A DNA stretch of 50,820 bases, taken from a bacterium (lineage in GTDB: Bacteria; Patescibacteriota; Minisyncoccia; UBA6257; 02-FULL-45-10c). Under the pieces are notes generated by a model that saw only the letters and a list, made by a program, of their open reading frames with translations, was not told the origin of the DNA and ran no database searches. Position 1 is the first letter of the stretch, and the number at the start of each line of letters is the position of its first letter. Location: positions 1 through 50,820 of the forward strand of contig JAUSKT010000019.1 in NCBI GenBank assembly GCA_030646915.1, written 5' to 3'. The position numbers and the translations under genes were made by a program. This document shows, one piece after another, positions 1 to 9,041 of the stretch.

Positions 1-87
1 CAGCACTACACCTAGGTGTAGTGCTGGACAATCGAAGCTTGCGACATAAAAGAAACCACGGAATTTAGTCCGTGGAGTGGCCTTCAT
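1..87 (+). ncRNA. Partial omega-RNA-like structured element (copy A)
   Basis: The window opens inside a perfect hairpin (arms at 1-13 and 14-26), followed by the linker GAAGCTTGCGACATAAAAG and a second hairpin with CCACGG pairing to CCGTGG, ending in GGAGT. The second hairpin in its GAAACC...GGAG context resembles the 3' end of IS200/IS605 elements and of TnpB omega RNAs, where the guide begins just after the last hairpin. A full-length relative lies at 21613-21815. The two copies differ by paired changes that keep both hairpins, and similarity stops right after GGAGT. The 5' part is outside the window, so an upstream tnpB cannot be excluded. On the minus strand the second hairpin is followed by TTTCTTTT and could also terminate the pilin operon. 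Confidence 0.55.
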
Positions 88-96
88 TTTTTTAAA

Positions 97-651
97 TTAA
101 TCCGCATTCGGTTCGCCTGGTATTCTTATAAGCCTTGCGCTTAAAGTGGTTTGGAGATTAGTAAAAGCTTCGGCAAAAGGCGCTCCTACGGCTCCGACTT
201 GCATAATTAAAGTAATCCTAGGCGCTTTTTTGTCTCCTAGGGCTTGGCCTTGCAAATAAAAAGCCATATTTTTAATATCCACATTATCTGCGGTAATTGG
301 AGTTGGCGTGCCGCCTTTTACTGCTCTAAGTATAGGTTTTGGCTGGGCACTCGCTGCTGGATCCCAGCGATACTCAACGCTTTCGCCGTTAGCATTAGTA
401 AATTTTAATTCATCAGGCCGGCAGGTACTTAGGCAAAAATTAGTTCCTGTTCTTATTTCTCTTGCGATTTGTTCAATTGCGAGGCTGGCATTGCTGTTTG
501 CGGCCATAAGAGCGGTAATAATCCGCTGAGTCCGGAGAGAATTTATAAAAATTGCAGAAGTAATAGAAATTATAATCGTAAAAAGCGATACGGAAATTAA
601 AAGTTCAATTATTGTGAAGCCAGATTTTTTTTGAAGCATAATATTTTGCAT
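97..651 (-). CDS. Type IV pseudopilin-like protein, PilW/PulG type
   Basis: The 184-residue protein has a classic class III prepilin signal: a short basic leader ending in KKSG, then FTIIELLISVSLFTIIISIT, with cleavage after Gly and a Glu at mature position 5. The hydrophobic helix is followed by a globular domain whose family I do not recognise. It is the last gene of a three-gene minus-strand operon (1817 to 97) with gaps of only 2-3 bases. Such proteins are minor pilins or pseudopilins assembled by an inner-membrane type IV pilus or type II-like machine; no assembly ATPase, prepilin peptidase or platform gene is in the window, so the machine must be encoded elsewhere. The family is clear from the N-terminus; the exact minor-pilin role is not. 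Confidence 0.85.
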   Translation of the reverse strand: MQNIMLQKKSGFTIIELLISVSLFTIIISITSAIFINSLRTQRIITALMAANSNASLAIEQIAREIRTGTNFCLSTCRPDELKFTNANGESVEYRWDPAASAQPKPILRAVKGGTPTPITADNVDIKNMAFYLQGQALGDKKAPRITLIMQVGAVGAPFAEAFTNLQTTLSARLIRIPGEPNAD

Positions 652-654
652 TAT

Positions 655-1257
655 TTAATTTTCAGTATCAGCATCTGGAGAGAAACATTTTAGGATGTCC
701 GCCATATCTATTAAGCCGTTGCCATTATTATCTAAGCCATCATTGCATTGATAAGGCCTCCATCTGAAAAAATGATCTTCCAAATTTATATCTGAAGCTG
801 ATCCGCCGCGGCCAGTCCAAGTTACAATGGAATTTACTTGAATTTCATCTGCCCTACTCACATCTATTTTTATTTTCCGTCTAAAGCGGGTGCTTTGCTC
901 GGTGCCGCCATAGCTATAAATTCCCGTACTAGGATCAAAATTTAAAAATCTATTATCGTCGCCGCAAGCAGAATTTAATTCATATTCATAATTTATGTCT
1001 ATTTCATGGTCGCCGTTAGTAAGGCAATTGCCTTCGTTCCATGCCCGGAATCCGCTGCCTTGAAGCACATTGTTATCAATTAAATTTTTCACCAACTCAA
1101 TTCCCTCCATGGCTAAATTGGAAGCCACGAATTGGTCGCTGACTACTTTGTTTAAGCCAAGAGATTGGGTAAGTAAAGAAAAAACTCCCAATAAGCCTAC
1201 GCCGGCAACAGTTATTGCCACTAATGCCTCAATTAATATTTGCCCCTTTTGTTTCAT
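655..1257 (-). CDS. Pseudopilin-like protein, PilV type, with C-terminal Asp/Asn-rich motif
   Basis: The 200-residue protein starts MKQKGQILIEALVAITVAGV, a prepilin-like signal (Gly before QILIEAL, Glu at mature position 5) with one long hydrophobic helix, as in PilV/PulI minor pilins. The C-terminal 35 residues contain CNDGLDNNGNGLIDMADILKC, an Asp/Asn/Gly-rich stretch with flanking cysteines. This pattern recurs in bacterial secreted proteins and looks like a calcium-binding loop. A pseudopilin carrying this tail suggests a minor pilin exposed at a pilus tip. It is the middle gene of the minus-strand pilin operon. The calcium role is inferred from the motif only. Confidence 0.8.
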   Translation of the reverse strand: MKQKGQILIEALVAITVAGVGLLGVFSLLTQSLGLNKVVSDQFVASNLAMEGIELVKNLIDNNVLQGSGFRAWNEGNCLTNGDHEIDINYEYELNSACGDDNRFLNFDPSTGIYSYGGTEQSTRFRRKIKIDVSRADEIQVNSIVTWTGRGGSASDINLEDHFFRWRPYQCNDGLDNNGNGLIDMADILKCFSPDADTEN

Positions 1258-1259
1258 AA

Positions 1260-1817
1260 TTAGTTAGTGCTGATTTGGCCAAAGCTGTTTACTTTGACGG
1301 TTTTTATAGTGCCGTTGTTGCTAATGCTGACAGTAAAAGTTCCAGTTGGAGCGGGGTTGCCATTGATTGCCACTCTAGGTTCTGGCGGAAGAAAAACTAT
1401 GTCATTTAGTTCCATCGGTTCTCCTATAACAAAATCAACTCCTAATTTTTCCATAATTGGCGGATCGAGATTTTCAGTAACAGGATTATATTGATAGTCT
1501 GGCCCCTCAGCTTTATTGGGGTTGGAGCAATCTTGTGATAACCCGCTTCCATTACTCGGTGAATCTTTGAAAATCCGGACTTCTTTAGCTGGCCTATCAA
1601 AATGCACTCCGTATCCGCAGGGCGCGCCAGCTTGAATATAGGCGCCGAGAGCAAAAGATTTTGCCCGTAAAATTAAGCTGATAATTTTTGCCTGTTCTCT
1701 AAATAGAAGAATTTGCCGTTCTCCAGTTCTATTGTAGGTCAGTAAAATTCCTGACATAAGAGTCAGAATGGTAAAAACTACCAGGATTTCTATAAGTGTG
1801 TACCCCCCGCGGTTCAT
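1260..1817 (-). CDS. Type IV pseudopilin-like protein, GspH/FimT type
   Basis: The 185-residue protein begins MNRGGYTLIEILVVFTILTL, a prepilin cleavage site after Gly with Glu at mature position 5, followed by a hydrophobic helix and a segment (REQAKIISLILRAKSFALG) typical of GspH/FimT minor pilins. It is the first gene of the pilin operon. On the minus strand it has a -10 box TATAAT (1824-1829) and a -35-like ATGACA 17 bases further upstream. The -10 box lies only 6 bases before the ATG, so the transcript is probably leaderless. It is transcribed away from the membrane-protein gene at 1878. Confidence 0.83.
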   Translation of the reverse strand: MNRGGYTLIEILVVFTILTLMSGILLTYNRTGERQILLFREQAKIISLILRAKSFALGAYIQAGAPCGYGVHFDRPAKEVRIFKDSPSNGSGLSQDCSNPNKAEGPDYQYNPVTENLDPPIMEKLGVDFVIGEPMELNDIVFLPPEPRVAINGNPAPTGTFTVSISNNGTIKTVKVNSFGQISTN

Positions 1818-1823
1818 TATCTA

Positions 1824-1870
1824 ATTATATCCTTCTATTTTTCAGATGTCATTTAGAAATATGCTATAAT
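1824..1870. promoter_or_regulatory. Divergent promoters of the two pilus/secretion gene sets
   Basis: On the minus strand, ATGACA (1847-1852) and TATAAT (1824-1829) are separated by 17 bases and serve the pilin operon. On the plus strand, TGCTATAAT (extended -10, 1862-1870) ends 7 bases before the ATG at 1878. Both transcripts would start almost at the start codon, so both genes are probably translated from leaderless mRNA. Confidence 0.6.
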
Positions 1871-1877
1871 AAAAATT

Positions 1878-2300
1878 ATGGATAATAATTTAAGGCTTTA
1901 TAAAAGCTTAGTCTTGATTTTAGCATTAGTTTTATTAGTGATTGCGGTTGGCAATTTTTATTTTGCCCGCCAGCCAAAACAGCTGATTTTAAATCAAATT
2001 GGCGATTGGCTTCCTTCAGAATTTATTTTAGAATCCTCAATCCCGGAGCAAGTTAATATTAGTCAGTATACAGACAGGAAGGAATCAATATTTGTTTTTA
2101 AATCGGAAAAAAATTTAGAGGAAAATCTTCAATTTTATTTAAATCTTTTAACTAAAAATACTTGGAAGGTTGAGGATAGAAAAAGCGATAGTAGAAATGC
2201 TTATTTAGTTGGCGACAAAGCGGATCAGCACATTAGCATTGTTATTTCTGTTGATGATAAAGATATTACTCAAGTGGGTATTTCTTATGTTACAAAATAA
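1878..2300 (+). CDS. Unknown small membrane-anchored protein
   Basis: The 140-residue protein has one strongly hydrophobic N-terminal segment (about residues 10-29) after a short basic stretch, then a soluble domain of about 110 residues predicted outside the membrane. I do not recognise a family. The soluble part has a mixed alpha/beta pattern and a duplicated hydrophobic strand near the end (ISIVISVDD, TQVGISYV). It is the first plus-strand gene next to the pilin operon, and its 3' end overlaps the start of the next secreted-protein gene by 14 bases, so the two are probably translationally coupled. Its place suggests a role in surface or pilus assembly, which is inference only. Confidence 0.7.
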   Translation: MDNNLRLYKSLVLILALVLLVIAVGNFYFARQPKQLILNQIGDWLPSEFILESSIPEQVNISQYTDRKESIFVFKSEKNLEENLQFYLNLLTKNTWKVEDRKSDSRNAYLVGDKADQHISIVISVDDKDITQVGISYVTK

Positions 2301-3828
2301 ATTTTTAATAAATAGCTTTTTAAAGTTATCTTTTTTTACAATTTTAGTTATTTTCAGTTTTTCTTTTTTAGCTAATAGCGCGAAAGCAGCTTGCGTACAG
2401 CAATCCAGCGGCAGCGGAAACAGTTGGACGTATTGGTTTACTGTCAATAATACAAAAGTAACATATGAAGCTAATAGTTTTCCTTGGACTAGCGGTCCAA
2501 CCACAGTAGGTCCTTGCACTCATCCATCGGGGACTGATTCTTATAGAACTCATTGGTATTATTACGGCGGCGCTACTAGGCAAGCTGCCTATTATTCCAG
2601 TTGTACAAATGGATATTCAATTCAACAAGTTACGCCAACCATAAATTATGGGGATAATATCTCAGGATTTAAAGTAGTTGGTAGTTTAGCAACTTGGAAT
2701 TTTTATAGCAGTATTTCTAGGAATTGGAGTTCTGGATCTAAAACTTTAAGCAGCTGTACGCCACCACCACCGCCGCCTCCACCACCAACCTGCGCTGCGT
2801 CAACTTCTTGTGTTCCGCAATATTGCCAGTATGGGGGCGACCTAAAGATATGCACCGTTAAGAATACTAATTGTTCTACTTCTTCATATACTACTGGAAG
2901 TTGCTTGCCTCCTCCGCCAACCTGCACCCCGTCAACTTCTTGTGTTCCGCAGTATTGCCAGTATGGGGGTGATTTAAGCCAATGTACCGTTAAAAATACT
3001 GACTGCTCTACTTCTTCATACTCCGCAGGAAGCTGCTTGCCTCCTCCGCCCCCATTATTATTAAATGTTAATAAATTAGGTACTGGGGATGGAATTATAA
3101 TTAGTGATGTGGGAGGAATAAATTGCGGGGGTGGGGGCAGCTGCTCTACTTCTTTTACTAACGGAGCAAATATAAATGTGACTCTTACTGCATCTCCGGC
3201 AATTAATTCAAATCTTGCCAGTTGGTCTGGCTGCGACAGCACTAATGGAACTTCTTGTATTGTGAATATGAATAATAGCGATAGGTCTGTTACTGCTAAT
3301 TTTACTAAAACTTATGAATTATCTATTAATACGTCTGGAGGCACAGGTGTTGGAACTGTAAATATCAGTCCGGCTGGAAATAATGGATTAAGTACTTGCA
3401 GTGGCGCTTGTTCGGATTTTTATAATGAAGGTACAACTATAACTGTTACTCTCCCTCCGCCACCCAAATTTACTCCTTTTAAGCCTCTTTCAATATCTCC
3501 TTCTACCTCATCTTCTGTTTTTGACCATTTTTCTGGCTGTGATAATGGTGTTACTACAAATCCCTGCGCTGTAACTATGGGTGGAGATAAATCTGTTACC
3601 GCATTTTTTAATGTTGCTTGCAAGACAGATATTTGGTCTTGCACTAATTGGAACGCATGTTCTTCCAACGGCACTCAGACTTGCGCAAACTGGGTTATGA
3701 CTTGTAACAGCCCCACTGTTGTTATTCCGCAACCAACAACTTCCCAATCTTGCACGCCGCCCGCTCCAGTATTCACGCCAACGAGCAGTTTATTCTTAAA
3801 GAAATTCAAGGAGCTTCTTCCGTTTTAA
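2287..3828 (+). CDS. Secreted Cys/Pro-rich repeat protein with InlB-like repeats
   Basis: I chose the ATG at 2287 because it opens a normal signal peptide (MLQNKF, hydrophobic core, cleavage near NSAKAA); an earlier in-frame ATG at 2209 lies inside the previous gene. The mature protein has, in order: an aromatic N-terminal domain; two near-identical Cys-rich repeats (TSCVPQYCQYGGDL) separated by polyproline; two or three domains resembling the divergent InlB B-repeat (each with WSGCD or FSGCD and a final SVTANF/SVTAFF); a WSCTNWNACSSNGTQ segment like a thrombospondin-type motif; and the C-terminal tail SLFLKKFKELLPF. The tail is almost the same as in the protein at 4287-5732. The many paired cysteines suggest an extracellular, disulfide-bonded surface protein. 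Confidence 0.8.
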   Translation: MLQNKFLINSFLKLSFFTILVIFSFSFLANSAKAACVQQSSGSGNSWTYWFTVNNTKVTYEANSFPWTSGPTTVGPCTHPSGTDSYRTHWYYYGGATRQAAYYSSCTNGYSIQQVTPTINYGDNISGFKVVGSLATWNFYSSISRNWSSGSKTLSSCTPPPPPPPPPTCAASTSCVPQYCQYGGDLKICTVKNTNCSTSSYTTGSCLPPPPTCTPSTSCVPQYCQYGGDLSQCTVKNTDCSTSSYSAGSCLPPPPPLLLNVNKLGTGDGIIISDVGGINCGGGGSCSTSFTNGANINVTLTASPAINSNLASWSGCDSTNGTSCIVNMNNSDRSVTANFTKTYELSINTSGGTGVGTVNISPAGNNGLSTCSGACSDFYNEGTTITVTLPPPPKFTPFKPLSISPSTSSSVFDHFSGCDNGVTTNPCAVTMGGDKSVTAFFNVACKTDIWSCTNWNACSSNGTQTCANWVMTCNSPTVVIPQPTTSQSCTPPAPVFTPTSSLFLKKFKELLPF

Positions 3829-3859
3829 ATTTTGTAATAATTAGCCCACAATTAATTCT

Positions 3860-4282
3860 ATGAATAAAAAAACGGTTTATAGTTTGATTTTGCTGGTTTT
3901 ATTAGCTGGCTTGGCGTATTTTGGTTACTTTTACTTTTTTACTAAAAATTCTTTGCAAGAAGCAGAGGATCGCGGAATTAATAATCTAAGCGGGGAAGTG
4001 ATAAAAGTTTCGGATAATTCTATTGAAATTTCCGCAGAGGTTCCGGAAAGATTAGATCTTTCTGGCAATCCGTCAAAATTGGCGCAGAAAATTTACGCGG
4101 TGAATATTCCGAAAGATTTTAGAATTGATATCGTGCTTAATAACAATTTTAGTAATCCGGGTATTTTGAAATCCGCTAAAGATATAAAAGTCGGCGATAT
4201 TGTCTCAATCGTCGCTCAAGAAAATATTATTGGCGCAAGCTCGGTTACTGCTAAAGAATTAGTAATTTTGCGATTTAATTGA
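3860..4282 (+). CDS. Unknown membrane-anchored protein with small beta domain
   Basis: The 140-residue protein has one N-terminal transmembrane helix (about residues 6-27) and a soluble domain with LSGEVIKVSDNSIEI and KDIKVGDIVSIVA. These strands are typical of small OB-fold or DUF5666-like domains that occur in secreted bacterial proteins. It sits between two secreted Cys-rich proteins and is followed after 4 bases by the next gene, so it belongs to the same operon. The stop is TGA. The function is unknown; an accessory or chaperone role for the flanking secreted proteins is inference. Confidence 0.7.
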   Translation: MNKKTVYSLILLVLLAGLAYFGYFYFFTKNSLQEAEDRGINNLSGEVIKVSDNSIEISAEVPERLDLSGNPSKLAQKIYAVNIPKDFRIDIVLNNNFSNPGILKSAKDIKVGDIVSIVAQENIIGASSVTAKELVILRFN

Positions 4283-4286
4283 ACTT

Positions 4287-5732
4287 ATGAATTTAAAGAA
4301 AAATTTATTTAAAAAAGTATTTGTCTTTTTGTTAATTAGTTTAGCAACCTCCCTTTTTTCTTTGAATATCAGTTTTGCCGGTTCCTCAAACCCGGCTTAT
4401 CAAAGCGTTGATTTTAAGAAAAATTCCAGTTCTTTATCTTGGTATCCCTCAGTTTTTGATTGCGTTCCTGGCACTGGCATTTATGGTTTTGAGAATCTTC
4501 GTTATGCCGGATTTTATAATTATGGCGGTTCGGGTGGCATTTGGGGTTCTCTCTCGGAAGGAAATTGGAATTCAAGGCTTGGGACTTTAACTTCTTGGCA
4601 AAATTGTTTGTCTGCTAATGGTTATTCTGCAAGCACAGCCAGTTGGATGAGCGGGCGTTTCTATAACGGCCCTTGCGTTGGGCTTTATGCTCCGGGCGGC
4701 GGAACAATTAAATATTATAAATGCGGCATGACTTATGATTCTTGGAATGGAATTTATAATGGGACAGATCGCATGCAGTTCAGATATTCCGCATACGCTT
4801 CTGGCGATATGCAGCAGTTTTCCGGAGTTACGATGTATACTATCACTTGCAATAATGTAAAATATCCTCAGAATTTATCTAATTGCATTAAATATACCGG
4901 TTCTTCTCCGCCTAATAGATCAGCCAATATAAATATCAAAGCTAATAATTCCGATGGGCCGCTGGCTGATTATTATGGAACGCCGGTAACGCTTTCTTGG
5001 ACTGCTGATTCGGGTTTTAGCAGCTGTGTTGCTTCAGGAGATTGGTCCGGTTCTAAAAATCCTAGCGGATCAGAAGCCGTAGGCAGTCTTCTATCAAATA
5101 AAATCTATAATTTTACTTGTTCTTTAAGCGGCGGGCAATTATCGGCTTCGGTTTCTGTCAGCACTTATCCGACTTTAACCGTTAACGTTGCGGGAACCGG
5201 ATCTGGCACAGTCACTGCTTCTCCAACTGGCAAAACTTATACTAATCCAAACGGAATTTTAAATTGTTCCAGCAATTGCGTTTCAAGCTATCCTCCGCCT
5301 ACTGGCGTTACGGTTTACGCTTTGCCGGCAAGCGGTTCCGGCATTACAAGTTGGTCCAATTGCGATAGCGTCAGCGATAATGCTTGCAATATTAATATTA
5401 ATTCTAATAAGGCGGTTACAATAAAATTTGATATATTACCTCCTTCTTGTACTGCTGATACTTGGTCTTGCGCTGATTGGAGTGTCTGTTCTTCTGGCGG
5501 CACCCAGACTCGCCCTCTTTGCACTATGACTTTTAATTGCCCAACTGCTGTTACTCCTTCTCCGGAAATATCCCAACCTTGCACGCCTCCTCCGCCTGTT
5601 TGCGGCAATAATATCTGTGAATCTGGAGAAACTTCTTTAAGTTGCAAGGCAGATTGCGGTAGTGGAAGTCCGGGTACTGGCGGATCAGTAAGCTTATTCT
5701 TGAAAAAATTAAGGGAACTCTTGCCTTTTTAA
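4287..5732 (+). CDS. Secreted Cys-rich protein, paralogue-like partner of the 2287 protein
   Basis: The 481-residue protein has a signal peptide (MNLKKNLFKKVFVFLLISLA, cleavage near SFAGSS), a large Gly/Tyr/Trp-rich N-terminal domain, an Ig-like or InlB-like region (TLTVNVAGTGSGTVTASP), a WSCADWSVCSSGGTQ motif, a CGNNICESGETSLSCKADCG motif that is common in secreted proteins, and the tail SLFLKKLRELLPF. The last three elements mirror those of the protein at 2287-3828, so the two probably share ancestry at their C-terminal halves. It overlaps nothing and lies 4 bases after the preceding gene. A structural surface role is likely; no enzyme motif is visible. Confidence 0.8.
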   Translation: MNLKKNLFKKVFVFLLISLATSLFSLNISFAGSSNPAYQSVDFKKNSSSLSWYPSVFDCVPGTGIYGFENLRYAGFYNYGGSGGIWGSLSEGNWNSRLGTLTSWQNCLSANGYSASTASWMSGRFYNGPCVGLYAPGGGTIKYYKCGMTYDSWNGIYNGTDRMQFRYSAYASGDMQQFSGVTMYTITCNNVKYPQNLSNCIKYTGSSPPNRSANINIKANNSDGPLADYYGTPVTLSWTADSGFSSCVASGDWSGSKNPSGSEAVGSLLSNKIYNFTCSLSGGQLSASVSVSTYPTLTVNVAGTGSGTVTASPTGKTYTNPNGILNCSSNCVSSYPPPTGVTVYALPASGSGITSWSNCDSVSDNACNININSNKAVTIKFDILPPSCTADTWSCADWSVCSSGGTQTRPLCTMTFNCPTAVTPSPEISQPCTPPPPVCGNNICESGETSLSCKADCGSGSPGTGGSVSLFLKKLRELLPF

Positions 5733-5749
5733 TTTGTTATAATTTAATA

Positions 5750-6160
5750 ATGAGCGGAACGAATAATGGCGGCCAAGTAATGCTTATTACCGTATTGGCG
5801 TTATCAGGCACTATTTTAGGAGCTACTACTATTGCCGGCCTTTTAATGCTTTATCAGATCCGGCAGGCAACGGATGTGGTGAATTCCACCAAAGCAATTT
5901 TTGCCGCGGATTCCGGGTTTGAATGGCGGCTTTATAAATTTTATAAAACCGACAATAAAACTTGCGGCAGTGATTGCCCGCCAGGGGACAATTCTTGTTC
6001 TCCGCCAATAATGACGAATATTAATTTGCCTCCGGATCAAGCAATTTTAACCCGTTGCGTTTCTAATTCTAATCCTGACGGAACTTTAACTTTTGATATT
6101 CAATCAATCGGGACTTCTGGAAATAATCGAAGAGCTTTTGGCGTTCAATTAGCTCCTTAG
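5750..6160 (+). CDS. PilX-like pilus assembly protein
   Basis: The 136-residue protein starts with GGQVMLITVLALSGTILGAT and continues with a hydrophobic helix and the segment KAIFAADSGFEWRLYKF, the usual N-terminal pattern of PilX-type minor pilins in Gram-negatives and CPR (a long N-terminal helix, then an (A)ADSG(F)E motif). It lacks the cleaved prepilin motif with Glu5. A -10 box TATAAT at 5738-5743 ends 6 bases before the ATG, suggesting an internal leaderless promoter. Its place next to secreted proteins and the divergent pilin operon supports a pilus-related role. Confidence 0.7.
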   Translation: MSGTNNGGQVMLITVLALSGTILGATTIAGLLMLYQIRQATDVVNSTKAIFAADSGFEWRLYKFYKTDNKTCGSDCPPGDNSCSPPIMTNINLPPDQAILTRCVSNSNPDGTLTFDIQSIGTSGNNRRAFGVQLAP

Positions 6161-6178
6161 CCATAAAAATTTTTATGG
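6161..6178. terminator. Palindromic hairpin after PilX-like gene
   Basis: The perfect 18-base palindrome CCATAAAAATTTTTATGG starts at the stop codon of the PilX-like gene and touches the inverted-repeat element upstream of ligA. It may act as a weak terminator, but there is no long T run after it. Confidence 0.4.
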
Positions 6179-8339
<2,161 letters not shown>

Positions 8340-8395
8340 TTTAATAGACGTAAGTTTAGATAAGTATATTTTTAATAACCGCAAAGGAGAGTCAA

Positions 8396-8707
8396 ATGCC
8401 AACGGACGGCGATGATGCTTATGATAAAGAACTGAATAAAAAATATGTAAATAAGTGGGTGCTTTGTCGAAATTTGGAACTCTTTAAAGTGATTGGCTTA
8501 GTTTGGACAACTATGGATCTGTGGGGTGGTCCGATCAATTATGCAAACGTTAATGAGGCTAGAATAGATTGTGTATTTAGTAAAAATGGTACGCTCACAA
8601 GTTTTACAGGAGAAATAAGTTTTATTGTTCATATTTTTGGCGAAGATTATCCTTCAGAAGCAGAAGTGGAGAGTATAAAAAATGAGTATAAAACAAAGGG
8701 GCAATAA
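8396..8707 (+). CDS. Unknown 103-residue protein
   Basis: I do not recognise this protein. It is soluble, has no signal peptide or membrane helix, contains three aromatic beta-like segments (WVLCRNLELFKVIGLVW, SFTGEISFIVHIFGEDYP), and ends in a charged helix. It is one of the few genes here with a good Shine-Dalgarno site (AAAGGAGA at 8383-8390, 5 bases before the ATG). Its stop codon lies inside a strong terminator hairpin. It stands alone between ligA and gatC, so the neighbours give no functional hint. Confidence 0.65.
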   Translation: MPTDGDDAYDKELNKKYVNKWVLCRNLELFKVIGLVWTTMDLWGGPINYANVNEARIDCVFSKNGTLTSFTGEISFIVHIFGEDYPSEAEVESIKNEYKTKGQ

Positions 8708-8724
8708 AAGCCCCCTTTTTCTTT
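8695..8724 (+). terminator. Rho-independent terminator overlapping a stop codon
   Basis: The stem AAAGGGGC/GCCCCCTTT with an AATAAAA loop is followed by TTTTTCTTTT. The stop codon TAA of the 8396 gene lies in the loop. Confidence 0.8.
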
Positions 8725-8739
8725 TCATTAAAATTTTCG

Positions 8740-8745
8740 TATAAT
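8740..8745 (+). promoter_or_regulatory. -10 box of gatC
   Basis: TATAAT ends 6 bases before the gatC ATG at 8752, which suggests a leaderless transcript. No clear -35 box is visible. Confidence 0.5.
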
Positions 8746-8751
8746 TTTAAT

Positions 8752-9039
8752 ATGCTTACAAAAAAAGATTTAGCGCATTTGGCAGAACTGGCAAGGATTG
8801 AATTAAAAGAGGGGGAGGAGCAAAAGCTTCAAAAAGATTTGGGGGCGATTTTGGATTATTTTCAGGAATTAAAAAGCGTAGATACGGAAAATGTTGCTCC
8901 GATGACTGGCGGAACAGAATTAAAAAGTGTTGTCCGGGAAGATGTAATTAGTCCAAAGTCCAAAGTCAAAAGTCAAAATGGCGTCGAAGCTTTTCCAGAA
9001 ACAAAAAATGGTTACTTAAAAGTGCCGCCGGTATTTTAA
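8752..9039 (+). CDS. gatC: Asp/Glu-tRNA amidotransferase subunit C
   Basis: GatC is the small belt-like subunit of GatCAB, which converts Glu-tRNA(Gln) or Asp-tRNA(Asn) to the amide form. The 95-residue protein shows the family pattern: KKDLAHLAELARIEL at the start, then FQELKSVDTENVAPM and the basic-acidic VVREDVI segment. A heptamer tract at 8955-8975 (AAAGTCC, AAAGTCA, AAAGTCA) adds the lysine-rich SPKSKVKSQNG in the C-terminal part. gatA follows after 2 bases; gatB lies separately at 24518. Confidence 0.93.
   Translation: MLTKKDLAHLAELARIELKEGEEQKLQKDLGAILDYFQELKSVDTENVAPMTGGTELKSVVREDVISPKSKVKSQNGVEAFPETKNGYLKVPPVF
8955..8975. repeat. Heptamer tract in gatC
   Basis: Three 7-base units (AAAGTCC, AAAGTCA, AAAGTCA), preceded by a partial AGTCC, are translated in frame in gatC. 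Confidence 0.7.
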
Positions 9040-9041
9040 AT

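Noticed and set aside
2209-2286. Earlier start for the secreted protein at 2287
   Set aside because: It would lie deep inside the preceding gene and would place a second hydrophobic stretch before a complete signal peptide.
2761-3050. Two near-identical Cys-rich repeats as a CRISPR-like array
   Set aside because: They are two coding repeats of a secreted protein; there are no short regular repeats with unique spacers anywhere in the window.
3060-3830. Minus-strand open frames across the secreted Cys/Pro-rich genes
   Set aside because: Polyproline codons read backwards as polyglycine; these are shadows without start signals.
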